In this document: one piece after another, positions 35,501 to 47,682 of the stretch | How positions within the stretch are numbered: the first letter of the stretch is position 1 | How the letters are laid out: each line of letters starts with the position of its first letter | Origin: Apium graveolens | Lineage: Eukaryota; Streptophyta; Magnoliopsida; Apiales; Apiaceae | Direction of reading: 5' to 3' | Length of the DNA: 64,000 nt | Assembly (NCBI RefSeq): GCF_009905375.1 | Contig: NC_133649.1 | Location: 233,157,792-233,221,791 of the forward strand | The notes under the pieces: generated by a model | What the model was told of the DNA's origin: nothing | The model's input: only the letters and a program-made list of their open reading frames with translations | Database searches by the model: none | Position numbers and translations under genes: made by a program

Positions 35501-36349
35501 ATAGCTCAAGTTAACTTGATATCAGAAGATAAATCAAAGGAAACCTCTGACATTGCTCATGTTAAACCTTCAAAGTTACTCCTACCAGGATTCACCAAAG
35601 TCAAATAGACTCAACCTTTGAAGACTGCTATAAGTGGTTTTGAAGCAAGAGTGGTTACTGGAAAGGAAGCAAGAGATAAATATGGATTGGGTAGTGCTGA
35701 TGAAAGAAGAATACAGAACACAACCAGTGATCCAACTTTCTTAAGTGAACCAGGTATTGGAGCAACTCCTAAAAGATTGAATCAACTAGAATCTGTACAG
35801 ATGGTTTACCATACCTACTTGAAAGAACACATCTTGTTGTACTTCATGACAGATGGTAGGGTTTATCATATAAGGGAAAATGTCATTCCACTGAAGTATT
35901 TTGAAGAATTGGAACATGTATTATCCTTACTTCAAGTGAATGACAAAATAACAGAAAGTGCTGCAAACTATTTGAAGAGTCAAATTCAAAAACAGAAAAG
36001 GCTTTATTCTGTTAAGTCTGACAGTATATATCTTCCAAAGTACAGAGATCACAAGGGTGATATTGTTGAGATGAAGCCTAACTCTGCTAAGATTATAACT
36101 ACCTTTCTGGGTTACAAGGCTGTGGAATTCAATCTTGAGTCTGACAAGGCATATTTGATCAGACTGGATCAGGACATAAGGAAAGCTAAAATTAATGATC
36201 TCAGGGCTGCAATCTTTCAAACTGGTGAAGATTGTGCAGAACTTAAAGATGCTAAAAGGAGGATGATTGATGAACTCAGATATGCTGAGAGATGTTTGTT
36301 AAAGAATTATCTCAGAACAACTCCTGACATCAGAGAGATCAGAAAGTGA
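32559..36349 (+). pseudogene. Copia A third ORF (about 1,260 codons)
   Basis: A single frame from ATG 32559 is interrupted by TAA 33456, TAG near 33625 and TAA 34362, shifts frame near 34930, continues past TAG 35606 and ends at TGA 36347-36349. Order: conserved N-terminal domain of about 260 residues (SEIGYALTQPPVFSSQQVLT, FWRTGHFDNGGATG, LPEGCIFSTPEEP); Pro/Ser/Thr linker with a Lys/Arg patch (KRRRIILRDESD); acidic segment; coiled coil (EKQQSQIDDILKNQASQQSQ); DELLDLDEE and TSD(I/M)AQV repeats; C-terminal domain of about 200 residues. No membrane helix or signal peptide seen, unlike true envelope proteins. Function unknown. Confidence 0.8.
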
Positions 36350-36552
36350 AGCCAAGTCAAGATCTATAATTGCTCAAATTCTGATATGTATACAGACTGA
36401 AGTTGTTATCAGAAGTTAAAGTTGGTAAAGCTTTATGGACTGTAAGTTGAAGTTATATAGTCAAATTCTCATGCATTTGTACTTAATGTTTTTGACATCA
36501 TCAAATATCTGTTAAACTTGTATATTATGCTAATTTACAAGTTGGGGGAGAT
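36350..36552 (+). other. Copia A 3' spacer and polypurine tract
   Basis: Non-coding, ending in acaagttgggggagat (36537-36552) immediately before the 3' LTR. Confidence 0.85.
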
Positions 36553-37163
36553 TGTTAGATATATTTGATAATGTCATGTCTAATATGATTTATGTTTAGT
36601 TTTCAGATCTTACTTAAACAGGACAAATCAGTACTTAACTAAAATCAGCACTTATACTGAAGTCAGAACTTAAGTCATCAGTACTTAAGGTTCAGGAGAT
36701 ATTTATCAGAAGATAATATTCAGGACTTAAAGGAAATATTCAGATAAGGAAGGCAGCTGATTATAGGAAGAGAAGATCTAGACAAACGTAAGAAGAGATA
36801 TGCATGAAGAAGGAATTTCGTGAAGAATGGAATACTTGGAAGAAAAGATATCTGATTGATATATTTTAGGAAGCAGAATTATATTCCATATCAATTAGCG
36901 ATTATCTTGTAACTGTGTAGAATATAAACACAGACATAGGATTTACACTATAAGTGTTGTTATTATCGAGAAGATTATTTATTGTAACCCTAGCAGCTCT
37001 TGTGATATTTGTTCATCACTGAGAGAGGACAGTTCCATACTGTAACAGAGTTTATTGTTTTAAATAAAGTTTGTTTTCTGTTACTTGAGTTATTAGAGTT
37101 CGATTTGATTGTGCTATACACTGTATTCACCCCCCCCCCCTCTACAGTGTGTGTGACCTAACA
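36553..37163 (+). repeat. Copia A 3' LTR
   Basis: 611 bp, tgttagatat...acctaaca, followed by the right duplication ggctc (37164-37168). It differs from the 5' LTR by scattered substitutions (TATA context gtagaatataaa) and an expanded run of C near 37129-37140. Confidence 0.95.
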
Positions 37164-38170
37164 GGCTCCTTAACTCGAAAAGTGAATGTTTATTTCTGTA
37201 ATTCTTCACATAAATACTGATATGGTTTCACCAGAACTTAATCATCAGAACTTCCATCAGAACTTGTCCTCAGAATTTATGAAACTGACACTTAAACTGT
37301 TCATCTGAAACAACATTTATCACCACAGTAATTTTCATCATTCATATGGAGTGTATGTGTGTGCAATAAGCTAAATACCATACAAAGAGTAAATTCTGAT
37401 TCACTTCAGTACATCTTAGAAATAAGGCATAACTAATAACTTTGCTCAAAATCTATCATTATTCTGAAGTCTACTATAGAATGAGTTCATGCATGAGTCC
37501 ACCTCAACTGTTTTGTGCTCATTTTATGCATCTTTTGAAATTCTTTTTTACAGTGGCTTCTCAGTGTAAGTGAGTCACGACTGCTTATCAAAATTTATTC
37601 TGTTATCAGAGTATTTCTCCAGTAATCAGAGAATGTGAAAAGTCACCAAGAAAATTTTATTTTGCTTTTACTTAATACCAGCAATGCACTTGGGTCTTCC
37701 CTTCCACATTTTTACTCTAGATCTCAAAGGAGTACCTGATATTTATTTCTTTTCTTTTTCTTTTTCTTTTGAGAAGTGAGGTTTATCAGCACTTAGTACA
37801 TTCATAAGATTTACGAACATTAGAACTTAACAGATAAGAAGCACTATTCTAGTTTTTGACTTAGTAATAAGATACACAAAGTAAACCTAACCAAGCTCAA
37901 TATCAGAATTTGCTTGTGTTAAAAGTTTCCACATAAATAATTACTTCAAACATGGGATCTTTAGTATATTCAAGACTACTAGGGCAGCATCTAGCACAGT
38001 TATTCTTATTGGATTGAATAGTCACAGAAACATTCATATCACTATCAGAGTTTAGAAATTCACATCAGACAACAATTAGTACTTAGAAAATTTCAATTTA
38101 AGCACAGAATACACAAAGATAGTAATATCTATAAATACTGATCATAAAGTCTGATGTATCAAAACATAAA
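37164..38170 (-). other. Copia B spacer after pol (interrupted by copia A)
   Basis: First five bases are A's right duplication. On the minus strand it is homologous to A's 30136-31157, rich in aagttctgat-type motifs (plus-strand tcagaactt near 37235-37265). No ORF. Continues across A at 20107. Confidence 0.75.
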
Positions 38171-39606
38171 CTAAGCAGATTTAGAGAAAGAACCTGAAAT
38201 CATTCCAAGTTCATTTACCAATCTTGTAAAAGTAGCTTCACACAGTGGTTTTGTGAAGATATCTGCTAGTTGTTGATCTGTTGGAACAAAATGCAATTCC
38301 ACTGTACCTTCCATCACATGCTCCCTTATGAAGTGGTACCTAATGCTGATGTGCTTTGTCATTGAGTGTTGAACTGGATTACCTATCATAGCAATAGTAC
38401 TTTGATTATCACAATAAATAGGGATTTTAGAATATGTTAACCCATAATCCAGTAACTGATTCTTCATCCAAAGAATCTGTGCACAACAACTTCCTGCAGC
38501 AATGTATTCTGCTTCTGCAGTTGATGTGGAAATTGACTTTTGTTTCTTGCTAAACCAAGAAACCAATCTGCCTCCAAGAAATTGGCAGCTTCCACTTGTG
38601 TTTTTCCTGTCAATTTTGCATCCTGCAAAATCTGCATCTGAGTAACCTATTAGCTTAAAGTCTGATTCTCTAGGATACCACAATCCCAGATCAGCTATAC
38701 CCTTAAGGTACTTGAAAATTCTGTTCACAGCTGTTAAGTGAGGTTCTCTTGGATCTGCTTGAAATCTTGCACAAAGACGGGTAGCATACATGATATCAGG
38801 TCTACTTGCAGTTAGATAGAGTAGTGAGCCAATCATACCTCTATAATCAGTAATATCTACTGATATACCAGTATCCTTATCCAATTTTGTTGCAGTAGCC
38901 ATAGGAGTGGATGCACTTGAACAGTCTTGCATTCCAAATTTCTTCAACAAATTTCAGGTGTATTTAGATTGACAAATAAAAGTTCCTTCTTCATTCTGCT
39001 TGACTTGAAGGCCCAGAAAATAACTAAGTTCTCCCATCATACTCATTTGATATCTTGCTGCATCAGCTTGGCAAACTTCTTACAAAGTCTGTCATTTATA
39101 GAACCAAAAATGATATCATCAACATATATCTGCACCAAAAGTAAGTCATTTCCATGGTTGAGATAGAATAAAGTTTTGTCAATTGTCCCTCTGTTAAATT
39201 CACTTTCCAGAAGAAACTGAGCTAATGTCTCATACCATGCTCTTGGAGCTTGCTTAAGGCCATAAAGTGCTTTATCAAGTCTGTAGACATGATGAGGAAA
39301 TTTTGAATCTACAAAACCTGGAGGTTGTTCAACATATACTTCTTCTTCCAATTCTCCATTAAGAAAAGCACTTTTTACATCCATTTAAAAGACTGTAAAC
39401 ATTTTGTGAGCAACATAAGCCAAAAATATTCTTATGGCTTCCAATCTAGCAACTGGTGCAAATGTTTCATCATAATCAATTCCCTCCTGTTGAGAATATC
39501 CTTTTGCAACCAGCCTTTCTTTATTTCTTGTAATTATGCCATCACTATCAATTTTGTTTCTGAACACCCACTTTGTACCAACAACAGATCTGTTCTTCGG
39601 TCTTAG
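38171..39606 (-). pseudogene. Copia B reverse transcriptase and RNase H
   Basis: Homologue of A's domains. RVYVE-type motifs read [24 protein letters not shown], active site [12 protein letters not shown] (about 39110), RNase [13 protein letters not shown] (closer to consensus than A's YSYADFAG), [14 protein letters not shown] and [12 protein letters not shown]. Broken by stops near 39606 and 39385, a frameshift near 39050 and a stop near 38951. Confidence 0.95.
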
Positions 39607-39615
39607 CTCTAGGGT

Positions 39616-41574
39616 CTAGACTTTATTTCTTTCAAATTCATTTAACTCATCATGCATTGCTTGCACCCAATCAGCATCTTGAAGAGCTTCTTCCACTTTC
39701 TTTGGTTCAGTCTGAGAAAGAAAAGAATGATAGAGACATTCATTTGATGTTGCTGTTCTAGTTCTAATACCTGCTTCAGGATCTCCAATAATTAAGTCAG
39801 GTGTATATACTTTAGTCCACTTCCTTACAGATGGAAGGTTATCTCTAGAACTGGATGCTCCCCCATGATCCATGCTATCTCCATCAGCATTTTCTGATGC
39901 TCCCCCTGAAATTATGCTCTCTGAGTTGGATCCTTCATAATTTGAGTTTCTAGAATTATCAGAATTTGGCCCATCAGAACTTGATGAATCAGAATTTGAG
40001 TTTCCAGAATTATTAGAACTTGCCCCATCAGAACTTGATGAATCAGAACTTGAAGAGCCTGTTATTGGTTCTGATGCCTCTTGAGATGTGGTTGGATCTT
40101 CAATATGCTCCCCCTGCACAGGTGCATTTTCCTTTGACATAGCCATCACAGTTTCAATAACATCAGAGTTTGCAGTATCAGGATTTAGACTGTCAGGATT
40201 TACTCTATCAGGATTTAGAGAATCAGAATTTAAAACTTCATTGTCAAATCCCAGCTGATCATGATCATTAAAATCATCAAGTCCAGTAATCTTCTTATCA
40301 TCAAGAGAGATATTGATAGATTCCATGACAACCCTTGTTCTTAAATTGTAGACTCTGAAGGCTTTTATGGAAAGTGGATATCCGACAAAAATTCCTTCAG
40401 TAGCTTTTAGATCAAATTTGGATAGCTGTTCAGGGTGAGTCCTAAGAACAAAACATTTTCATCCAAATACATGAAAATACATTAGATTTGGCTTCTTTTT
40501 CTTCACCATCTCATATGGTGTCTTTCCTTGCTTGTTAATGAGTGTTGCATTCTGAGTAAAACAAGCAGTCTGCACAGCTTCCGCCCAGAAATAGGTTGGA
40601 AGCTTTGCTTCATCAAGCATTGTACGTGCAGATTCAATGAGAGTTCTATTCTTTCTTTCAACAACTCCATTTTGCTGTGGAGTTCCAGGAGCAGAGAATT
40701 CCTGCTTGATTACATGGTCTTTGCAGAACTCTTCCATTATCAAATTCTTGAACTCAGTACCATTATCACTTCTTGTTATCTTCACTGAATCTTTGACCAA
40801 TTTATCCAGTTGCTTGACATGATCAATTAAGAGAGATGCAGTTTCACTTTTTGTGTGCCAGAAATACACCCATGTGTATCTGGTGAACTCATCCACTATG
40901 ACCATAGCATATTTCTTCTTTGCAATAGACATGACATTTACTGGACCAAATAGATCAACATATAGTAGGTGATAAGGCTCAAGAATTGATGATTCAGTCT
41001 TGCTCTTGAATGAGGATTTCCTTTGTTTAGCCTTCTGAAAAGAATCACAAAGGCCATCAGGAGCAAATACTGACTTTGGCAGTCCTCTCACAAGATCTTT
41101 CTTGACTAGTTCATTTATATTATTGAAATTTAAATGAGAGAGTTTCTTGTGCCAATTCCAGCTTTCTTCAATTGATGCTCTACTCATCAGACAGATTAAA
41201 GAACCATCAGTACTTGTTGAAAGCTTGGCTTCATAGATGTTACCGTGCCTATATCCTTTCAGAACAGCTTTGCCTGTAGATTTACTAATAACTTCACAGT
41301 GTTCTTCAAAGAAATCCATATGATAACCTCTGTCACAGATTTGACTAACACTTAGCAGATTGTGTTTAAGTCCTGAGACCAGAGCTACTTCTTTAATGAT
41401 GACATTCCCAAGATTGATATTGCCATATCCCAATGTTTTTCCAATGTTGCCATCTCCATAAGAAACACTTGGGCCAGCCTTCTCCACAAAATCTGATAGC
41501 AGGGCTTTATTTCCAGTCATATGTCCTGAACATCCACTGTCCAGAACTTGGATGTTTTTCCTGTTGCCCTGCAA
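39616..41574 (-). pseudogene. Copia B protease and integrase
   Basis: Open from about 41574 to 40459. Protease VLDSGCSGHMTG; pre-integrase HKKLSHLNFNNINEL; integrase IVDEFTRYTWVYFW, RSDNGTEF (both Asp present, unlike the altered Gly in A) and QQNGVVERKNRTLIESARTM. One TGA (Cys codon) at about 40459 breaks FGCKCF. The C-terminal part and a Ser/Asp/Asn-rich linker run to 39616. Confidence 0.95.
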
Positions 41575-41586
41575 TCACAAAGACCA

Positions 41587-43865
41587 CTAATGATTAGTTT
41601 TAAGGACCCAGACTTGATTGGATCCTTTGGCCTTATTAAGTTTGTTAACATTTGCAGCGGATTTAACATCAGAGTTAATGTTAACATTTTTCTTATCAGA
41701 ATTTACAGTATCGGACTTTGCATCAGAACTTACACTAGAAGGAATAATGCTAACTTTCTTTAAAGAAGGTTTTATATGATAATAATCATAGTACAAACTA
41801 TGATATTCCTTACAGGTATAAATGGAATGCCATAAACTACCACAATGAAAACAAGGATTTTATGGCCTATATCTAATAGACTGACTCTTAACTCCTGATT
41901 TTGAAGGTAAGGAGTTTATGTTCTTATTCTTCTTGCCAAAAGAAGCCAAATGGTTAGAATTTCCACAGTTATAACATTTCTTTCTAGGAGCATTAGGAAC
42001 AGGCTTATAATCATTGTTTTTATTCGCACCTTCCTTTCCATTCCTATTTTTCCTAGGTGGCTTTACCTTGTTTATATTCTTAACATCTTTCAGCTTATGC
42101 TTAAGCTGCTTCTTTGTCATTAAGCCTATGTTAACTTCAGTTGGCTTATCCTGTTTTGGTTTTTCAGAAGTTAATTTCTCTTTAACTTCTGATTTATCAA
42201 TATCAGACTTTACAGCTACAAACTTAACAGGATTTACCTTTGGCTTTTGTTTAACAACTATAGGCTCAATTTCTACAGTTCCTTTATTATTCTTATCATC
42301 TCCATAACTTAAGCCCTCTTTCCAGTTTCCACTACTTAATAAATTTTGATTTGTTATGCCAGAGTTAGTACAAGTCCTGATAATCTCTCTTTCCTTTTCT
42401 AACTCAGTTTTTAGAGATTCATTCATTTTAAGCACTTCATCTCTAACATAGAAAGCATCATCTCTATATTTCTGAGTTTGATGGAACGAAACTAACTCTT
42501 TTTCTAAATAATCATTCCTCTTTTTATAAGCAAGATTTTCATAAGTTAATCTTTCACATGTTAAAGTTTGTCTCTATAACTAATGAACATGGTTTTAAGA
42601 TATCTTCTCAACTCAGTAATATCATCAGTATGAAAATCATAAGTTGTTTGAGGTACCTTTAACTCAGCAGCTTCAGAACTGCTATCAGCATTTGCCATCA
42701 AAGCATAGTTCACCTCACTTTCAGATTTTGAAGTGTATGTCCGGCTTTTCTTCTTTGTGACAAGTGTCTTGCCTTTGTCACTCTTCACTTTCTTGCAATC
42801 CGGAGATATGTGGCCTTTCTCACCACAATTGTAGCATTTGACATTTGAGTAATCTCCTCTGTCAGACTTTCCTCCTTTGCCTTCAGATTTTCTGAAACCT
42901 TTCTTATCAGAACTTGCACCTTTCCTGGAAAACTTCTTTCCAGCACACAGCTTCATCATCTCTTCATCAGGGTCCATCTCAGATAGACTTTCAGTTTCTG
43001 AATCCTCATCACTATCAGGACTTGATGACTCAGAATCAGACTTTGTGATGAGAGCCTTTCCTTTGCCTTTCTTTGAGACAGACACTTTAGGGGATTCCTC
43101 CTCAGCCTTAAGAGCAACTATCCTTGACTTTCTCCCATGCCTCTTGCTTCTTTGATCCATCTCAAGTTCATGAGTTTTGAGCATACCATAAATTTCATCA
43201 AGAGTAGTTTCATCAAGAGAATAGTTGTCTCTTATAGTAGTTGCCTTCAAATCCTAACTTTCAGGAAGAGCTAAAAGGAATTTAAGATTAGTATCTTCAA
43301 GATCATATTCCTTATCCACCAGTGACAGATCATTCAAGAGTTTGACAAATCTGTCATATAAACCAGTTAATGACTCATCAGGTTTTGAGTTAAAGTGCTC
43401 ATACTCTTGAGTGAGTATAGTCCTCCTGTTCTTCTTAATTGAATCAGTTCCTTGGCATCTAGTCTCCAAGGCATCCCATATCTCATTTGCAGTCTTGCAG
43501 TTAATTACCCTATTTGACATGACATTATCAATGGCACTATGCAGCAAATGTCTTAACTTTGCATCCTTTGCAATAGATGAGATATCTTCAGCTGTATATT
43601 CATTTTTCTCCTTTGGTACAGTCTGTGTTGGCTGATCTGCAACTATAACAGAGAGCTTGGTTAGCTTGTGTGTTCCTTCATTAATTCTGTCAAGTTATTC
43701 TGGATCTGTAGCTTCCAGAAACATAGACATCCTCAACTTCCATATGGGATACTCAGAAGGTTTCAGTATGGGAACCCTAATAGTCTCATATCGATTATGG
43801 ATTTGAGTCTTTGGAGTTTCTTCAGTTTTGGTGGGCTTGGTTGAAGTTTGTGCTTCTTTAGACAT
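41587..43865 (-). pseudogene. Copia B gag
   Basis: ATG at 43863-43865 (MSKEAQTSTKPTKTEE). Stops at about 43697, 43251, 42560 and 41858, and small shifts, split it. Gag core: NEIWDALETRCQGTDSI, FLLALPES. Zinc knuckles: CYNCGEKGHISPDC (about 42835-42795) and CYNCGNSNHLASFG (last Cys lost). The third knuckle, near 41850, is mostly legible. This copy shows what A's gag looked like before insert F. Confidence 0.9.
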
Positions 43866-43904
43866 GATTTTTTTGGATCTTTACTGTATGTATGTTAACA
43901 GATT

Positions 43905-43916
43905 GCTCTGATACCA
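43905..43916 (-). other. Copia B primer-binding site (initiator Met tRNA)
   Basis: gctctgatacca on +, that is TGGTATCAGAGC on the element's strand, two bases inside the LTR end. Confidence 0.95.
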
Positions 43917-43918
43917 CT

Positions 43919-44536
43919 TGTTAGGTCACACACACTATAGAAGGGGGTTGAATACAGTGTTTACTACAATCAAATCGAATATAAGAACTCAAGTAACATA
44001 ACACAAATTTTATTCAACACAATAAACTCTATTACAAAGAACTATTCTCTCTCATTGATGAACAAATTATCACGAGAGCTGCTAGGGTTACAATGAATAA
44101 TAATCTCGATTAAGATAACACATATAGTACAAACCCTATGTTGTGTTTATATAGACACACAGTTACAAGATAATCTTCTAATTGATATTGAATATGATTC
44201 TGCATCCTAAAATATATCAACTAGTTATCTTTTCTTCCTAGTATTCTATTCTTCATAGAATTCTTCTCCATGCATATCTCTTCTTATGTTTGTCTTGATC
44301 TTCTTTCCTTTCAATCAGCCGCCTTCCTTATCTGATCATCTTCTTAAGTCCCGATATTATCTCCTGATAAATATCTTCTGATAACTTAAGTTCTGATAAC
44401 TTAAGTTCTGATATCTTAAGTCCTGACTTCAGTATAAGTATTGATTTCTAGTTTAGTCCTGATTTGTCCTATTAGTTAAGATCTGAAAACTAAACACAAA
44501 TCATCATTAGTCATGACATCACAAATATATCTAACA
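43919..44536 (-). repeat. Copia B 5' LTR
   Basis: 618 bp, tgttaggtca...tatctaaca on +. TATA box on the minus strand (CTATATAAACA, plus about 44145-44156). Several plus-strand aacttaagttctgat copies (44385-44425), that is ATCAGAACTTAAG in the sense strand. Followed by duplication acata (44537-44541). Confidence 0.95.
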
Positions 44537-45079
44537 ACATATTTGAAATACATTCACTATCTTCTTAGAGTTAAGAACAGTGCACCAGAAATTGGTCTTC
44601 TATGATACTTGAAGTCATCAGAAGAAGAATCATGACAAAAGATGATAAATACAATGGTGATTATGTTCCTAAGTACAGAACTTATACTGGTCAAGAAATA
44701 AAGATGAAAAAGGGAGCTGCAGTGCTACAAGTTTTTCTCAACAGTCCTCAGTTATCCTTCAGTCCTGATCATGAAGATGTCAGTCTAAGCTTCATGTTGA
44801 TTGGTGATCTTGAGATAAAAAAAAGCTCAATTTCTAAGTTGATATCAGCCATCTATCAGCTTGGAGAAGACACTGAAGAGAAGAGAAAGTTGAAGAAAAA
44901 GCTTGTCAAAGTCCTACAAGACAAGGAGGATGAAAGATTGAAAAACTTTCTGTAAACAACTGTCAGTTATCTGAAGATACTGAAGTAAGCTTTGCTCCTT
45001 GTACACTTTGTAGATTGGTTTTGGCATCATTGAGAATGGAATTTGTGCTTTATTATATTAAGCATAAATTGGGGGAGAT
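44537..45079 (+). pseudogene. Copia C third ORF, second segment, and polypurine tract
   Basis: Continues the C-terminal domain after B. VPKYRTYTGQEIKMKKGAAV corresponds to VPKYRDHNGDIVDMKPN in D, and SKLISAIYQLGEDTEEKRKL to NDLRAAIYQTGEDTAELKD. The frame shifts near 44600. TAA at 44953-44955. The spacer ends in aaattgggggagat (45066-45079). Confidence 0.75.
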
Positions 45080-45572
45080 TGTTACATATTGAATTCTCAA
45101 TGATCAGAAGAAGCTCAGGATCTGGCTGTTTGGTGTCATCAGTATCTGATATGTCGTCAGGATTTGACACATCATCAGCATTTGGATGTCATCAGTATTT
45201 GGAGACAGTCAGCTTAGAAGATTTGTTATGTTCCTTGTTTTGTGGAGTAGATATCTTTTACGTCTGAGTTATAGGACTTTATATATTCAGTTGAAGATAT
45301 GTATCAGTTTTAGTTAGCTCTTGATAATGCATATCTTAGATTGATTTGTTATAGTTGTATAGTATATAAACACAGTTTAGGTCATCACTTAGTGTACCGA
45401 TCTCGAGTATCATTCGACCTAGCAGCCCTCAAGAACATCAGTATTTCTTGATAGAGTTTTGTAACAGTTTTTATCAGATATATAAAAAGTTGTTATATTT
45501 TATTACTTGTTCGAAACATTTATACAATTGTATCCAACCCCCCTTAAACAATTGTATCTTCACTGGGCAACA
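45080..45572 (+). repeat. Copia C 3' LTR
   Basis: About 493 bp, tgttacatat...gggcaaca. TATA box tatataaa at 45363-45370. It is unlike the A/B/D LTRs except for the TATA context and the polypurine tract. The candidate right duplication agata (45573-45577) cannot be matched because C's left end is outside the window. Confidence 0.75.
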
Positions 45573-46539
45573 AGATACTAACTCCACAGCGCTAAAAACT
45601 GTAAAAAAAAGGCAGCTCTACTAATAAGCTATGTAATATCCCATACTTGTTGTACAAATTAATGACAAAAGCTATTAAACATACAATATATGCAGTAAAC
45701 CAACTAGCCAAGGCAGAGTAAGGAAGAGGGTGCATGTCAGTTGAGTTATTATATTTAAGGTCGTTGAATGATTTGTGTAAGTGGTTGTTGAGATGGGAGT
45801 CAACAAAACACAAAGTTCCTCACTATCAACACTTTAAAGCAACTATACATTCTCAGACTTCTCTAGTACTCTGGTTTAGTAGCTAGAACAATCAATGCTC
45901 TGGTTTAGTAGCTGGAATAATCAGACAATAATTAGAACCAATATTCAGGAATAATTTTGCTTAATTATATCGTTTTTGCATTCTTTATTTTTGACTGTCA
46001 AGTTTATGATACCTTATATAGGTCCAACTCATACTTTGCAATATCACTATGATGTTTCAGATTAAATGGTAAGAACTTAAACCATTCTTGAAATTGTCAG
46101 TTTAATGTTCTGTGGTTTGGCTGACATGTTGATGAAGAGTTTAGCACTGAAGACTGCTAAGACATAAATTGATGAGAAAAATTGAAAGAGAAATGTGGAA
46201 ATTAAGGCTGCTAAGAATCTCACTAGTAGGCAGCAATAAAATACTGCAAAAGAAGATACCAAAACAATTTTAAAGGCCAAGTTCAATATTGTGAAACATG
46301 AGAGAAATATGTACTTATTTCTCATAAATTAATTAGAACTTCAAAGGTATTATATATCAGAATATAGGAGCCTAAAAGTTAATTATCCTAGAATCATATA
46401 CCATAAACTTAGGGGTCTCAGTGTATAGATAAATTTCCACATCTAATACTCAATATGCAATTACACATTATATATAGCTAATCTACACTTTTAACTTGTA
46501 ACACTTTTCATCTTTTTCATCGTTATTACTTGTCTACAG
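45573..46539. other. AT-rich stretch left of the MULE transposase
   Basis: No coding sequence I can support. A 28-29-bp unit (ctctggtttagtagct(a/g)gaa) is repeated in tandem at about 45869-45925. Part may be an intron of the transposase gene, since 46535-46539 reads as a splice acceptor (ctacag). Confidence 0.5.
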
Positions 46540-47682
46540 GGCCTGGAAAATGCAATGAAAGACTTCATGCCTTTTGCAGAACATAGATTCTGCACTCGGC
46601 ATTTATACTCCAATTTTAGAAAAAAAATTCCATTTGGATTCTTGAGAAAAACATTTTGGCTAGCTGCCACTGCAACACACCTTGTGCAGCATCAGAGGGT
46701 TATGAATGCCATTGAAAAAAATTCTCGCCCTACGTACGACCAGCTCAAGAACCTAGACGTTAAATCTTGGACTTAAGCTCACTTCGCAACAACATCAAAA
46801 GCGGACAATGTGGAAAATAATATGTCTGAATGCTTCAACGCATGGATAATAACCGAGAGGTATAATTATGCATGATTAAAAAAAGAATTACTAATAATGT
46901 TCAAAAGCTTCACATAAATAATAATTATGTTGAAATTTGTATATGTCAGTTCTAAAATTGATACAGGTGATTACGTTCATGACTAGAATTAAAAAGAAAA
47001 GGGAAGAAATATTAAGCAGTGATCAAATCCTTTGTCCAAACATTAAAAAGAAACTTGACTTTTATGTAACCAAAGCCAGAAATTGGAATGCCACGTGGGA
47101 TGGAGCTAGGAGTTATGCTGTAAGTAAAAGCATACATTACTTTTAGTTTTAAAATTCAGAAGGATCATATATGAAGTTTTTGTGTAGGTTAAAAGAGGTG
47201 TGAAGATTGTGACAATGGACCTGGTGAACAAAACATGTGCTTGTTGAGTATTTCAGTTAACTGGAATACCATGTCCACATACGATCACGGCTATACACAA
47301 TAGTAGGCAACAACCAATCAACTTTATTTCTGATTTCTTTAAAAGGGATAGGTACTTACAATCTTATATTCAACCTCTGGAGGCCATAAATGGAGAAGAG
47401 TTTTGGGAATTTGAGACCACTGATCCACTATTACCACCTGACATTCTAAAAAAATTGAGAGGTCATCCAAAAAAACTTCAACGAAGGGAAGAATGGGAGG
47501 GAGGTAACAGGAGTAGAGGAAGTCAAACAGTTCATCAAGGTACCGAAATTTTGAAGTTTGCTTCAACAAGAATAATGCATTGCAGTGTATGTGGTGGTAC
47601 TGGACATAGGAAAAACAAGTGTCCAAATCCAAGTCCACGCGAGGAATCTAGCAAAGACAGAGTGAAGTCAATGGGATGTTAA
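46540..47682 (+). pseudogene. Mutator-like (MULE) transposase, C-terminal exons
   Basis: Three exons, 46540-46859, 46967-47119 and 47188-47682, with GT-AG introns (gtataa...gatacag; gtaagt...gtgtag). Exon 1: FAEHRFCTRHLYSNFRKK and NNMSECFNAWIITER, diagnostic of the MULE transposase domain. Exon 3: SWIM zinc finger (TCAC...GIPCPH), RGHPKKLQRREEWE, then a CCHC knuckle CSVCGGTGHRKNKC before TAA 47682. Stops at 46774-46776 and 47245-47247 (inside the SWIM finger) inactivate it. The N-terminal half with the catalytic core is missing, presumably beyond copia C or deleted. Confidence 0.8.

Larger units (their letters stand above)
20108..37163 (+). mobile_element. Ty1/copia element A with third ORF, nested in copia B
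   Basis: Complete structure: 5' LTR 20108-20712, initiator-Met primer site, gag, protease, integrase, reverse transcriptase-RNase H, a 2.4-kb spacer with a small ORF, third ORF, polypurine tract, 3' LTR 36553-37163. Exact duplications ggctc flank it (20103-20107 and 37164-37168). Removing the insert F and its duplication leaves about 13.35 kb, unusually long for copia and in the range of SIRE/Maximus-type elements, which also carry an ORF after pol. Gag has several zinc knuckles, as in that lineage. Multiple stops and frameshifts make it non-autonomous. Confidence 0.9.

Noticed and set aside
32559..36349. Calling the third ORF an envelope gene
   Set aside because: No signal peptide, membrane segment or fusion-peptide-like stretch seen; only its position after pol is env-like.
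20108..37163. Endogenous pararetrovirus or other integrated virus
   Set aside because: LTRs with target duplications, initiator-Met primer site, integrase and copia domain order (integrase before reverse transcriptase) identify a Ty1/copia retrotransposon. No movement protein or viral coat was seen.
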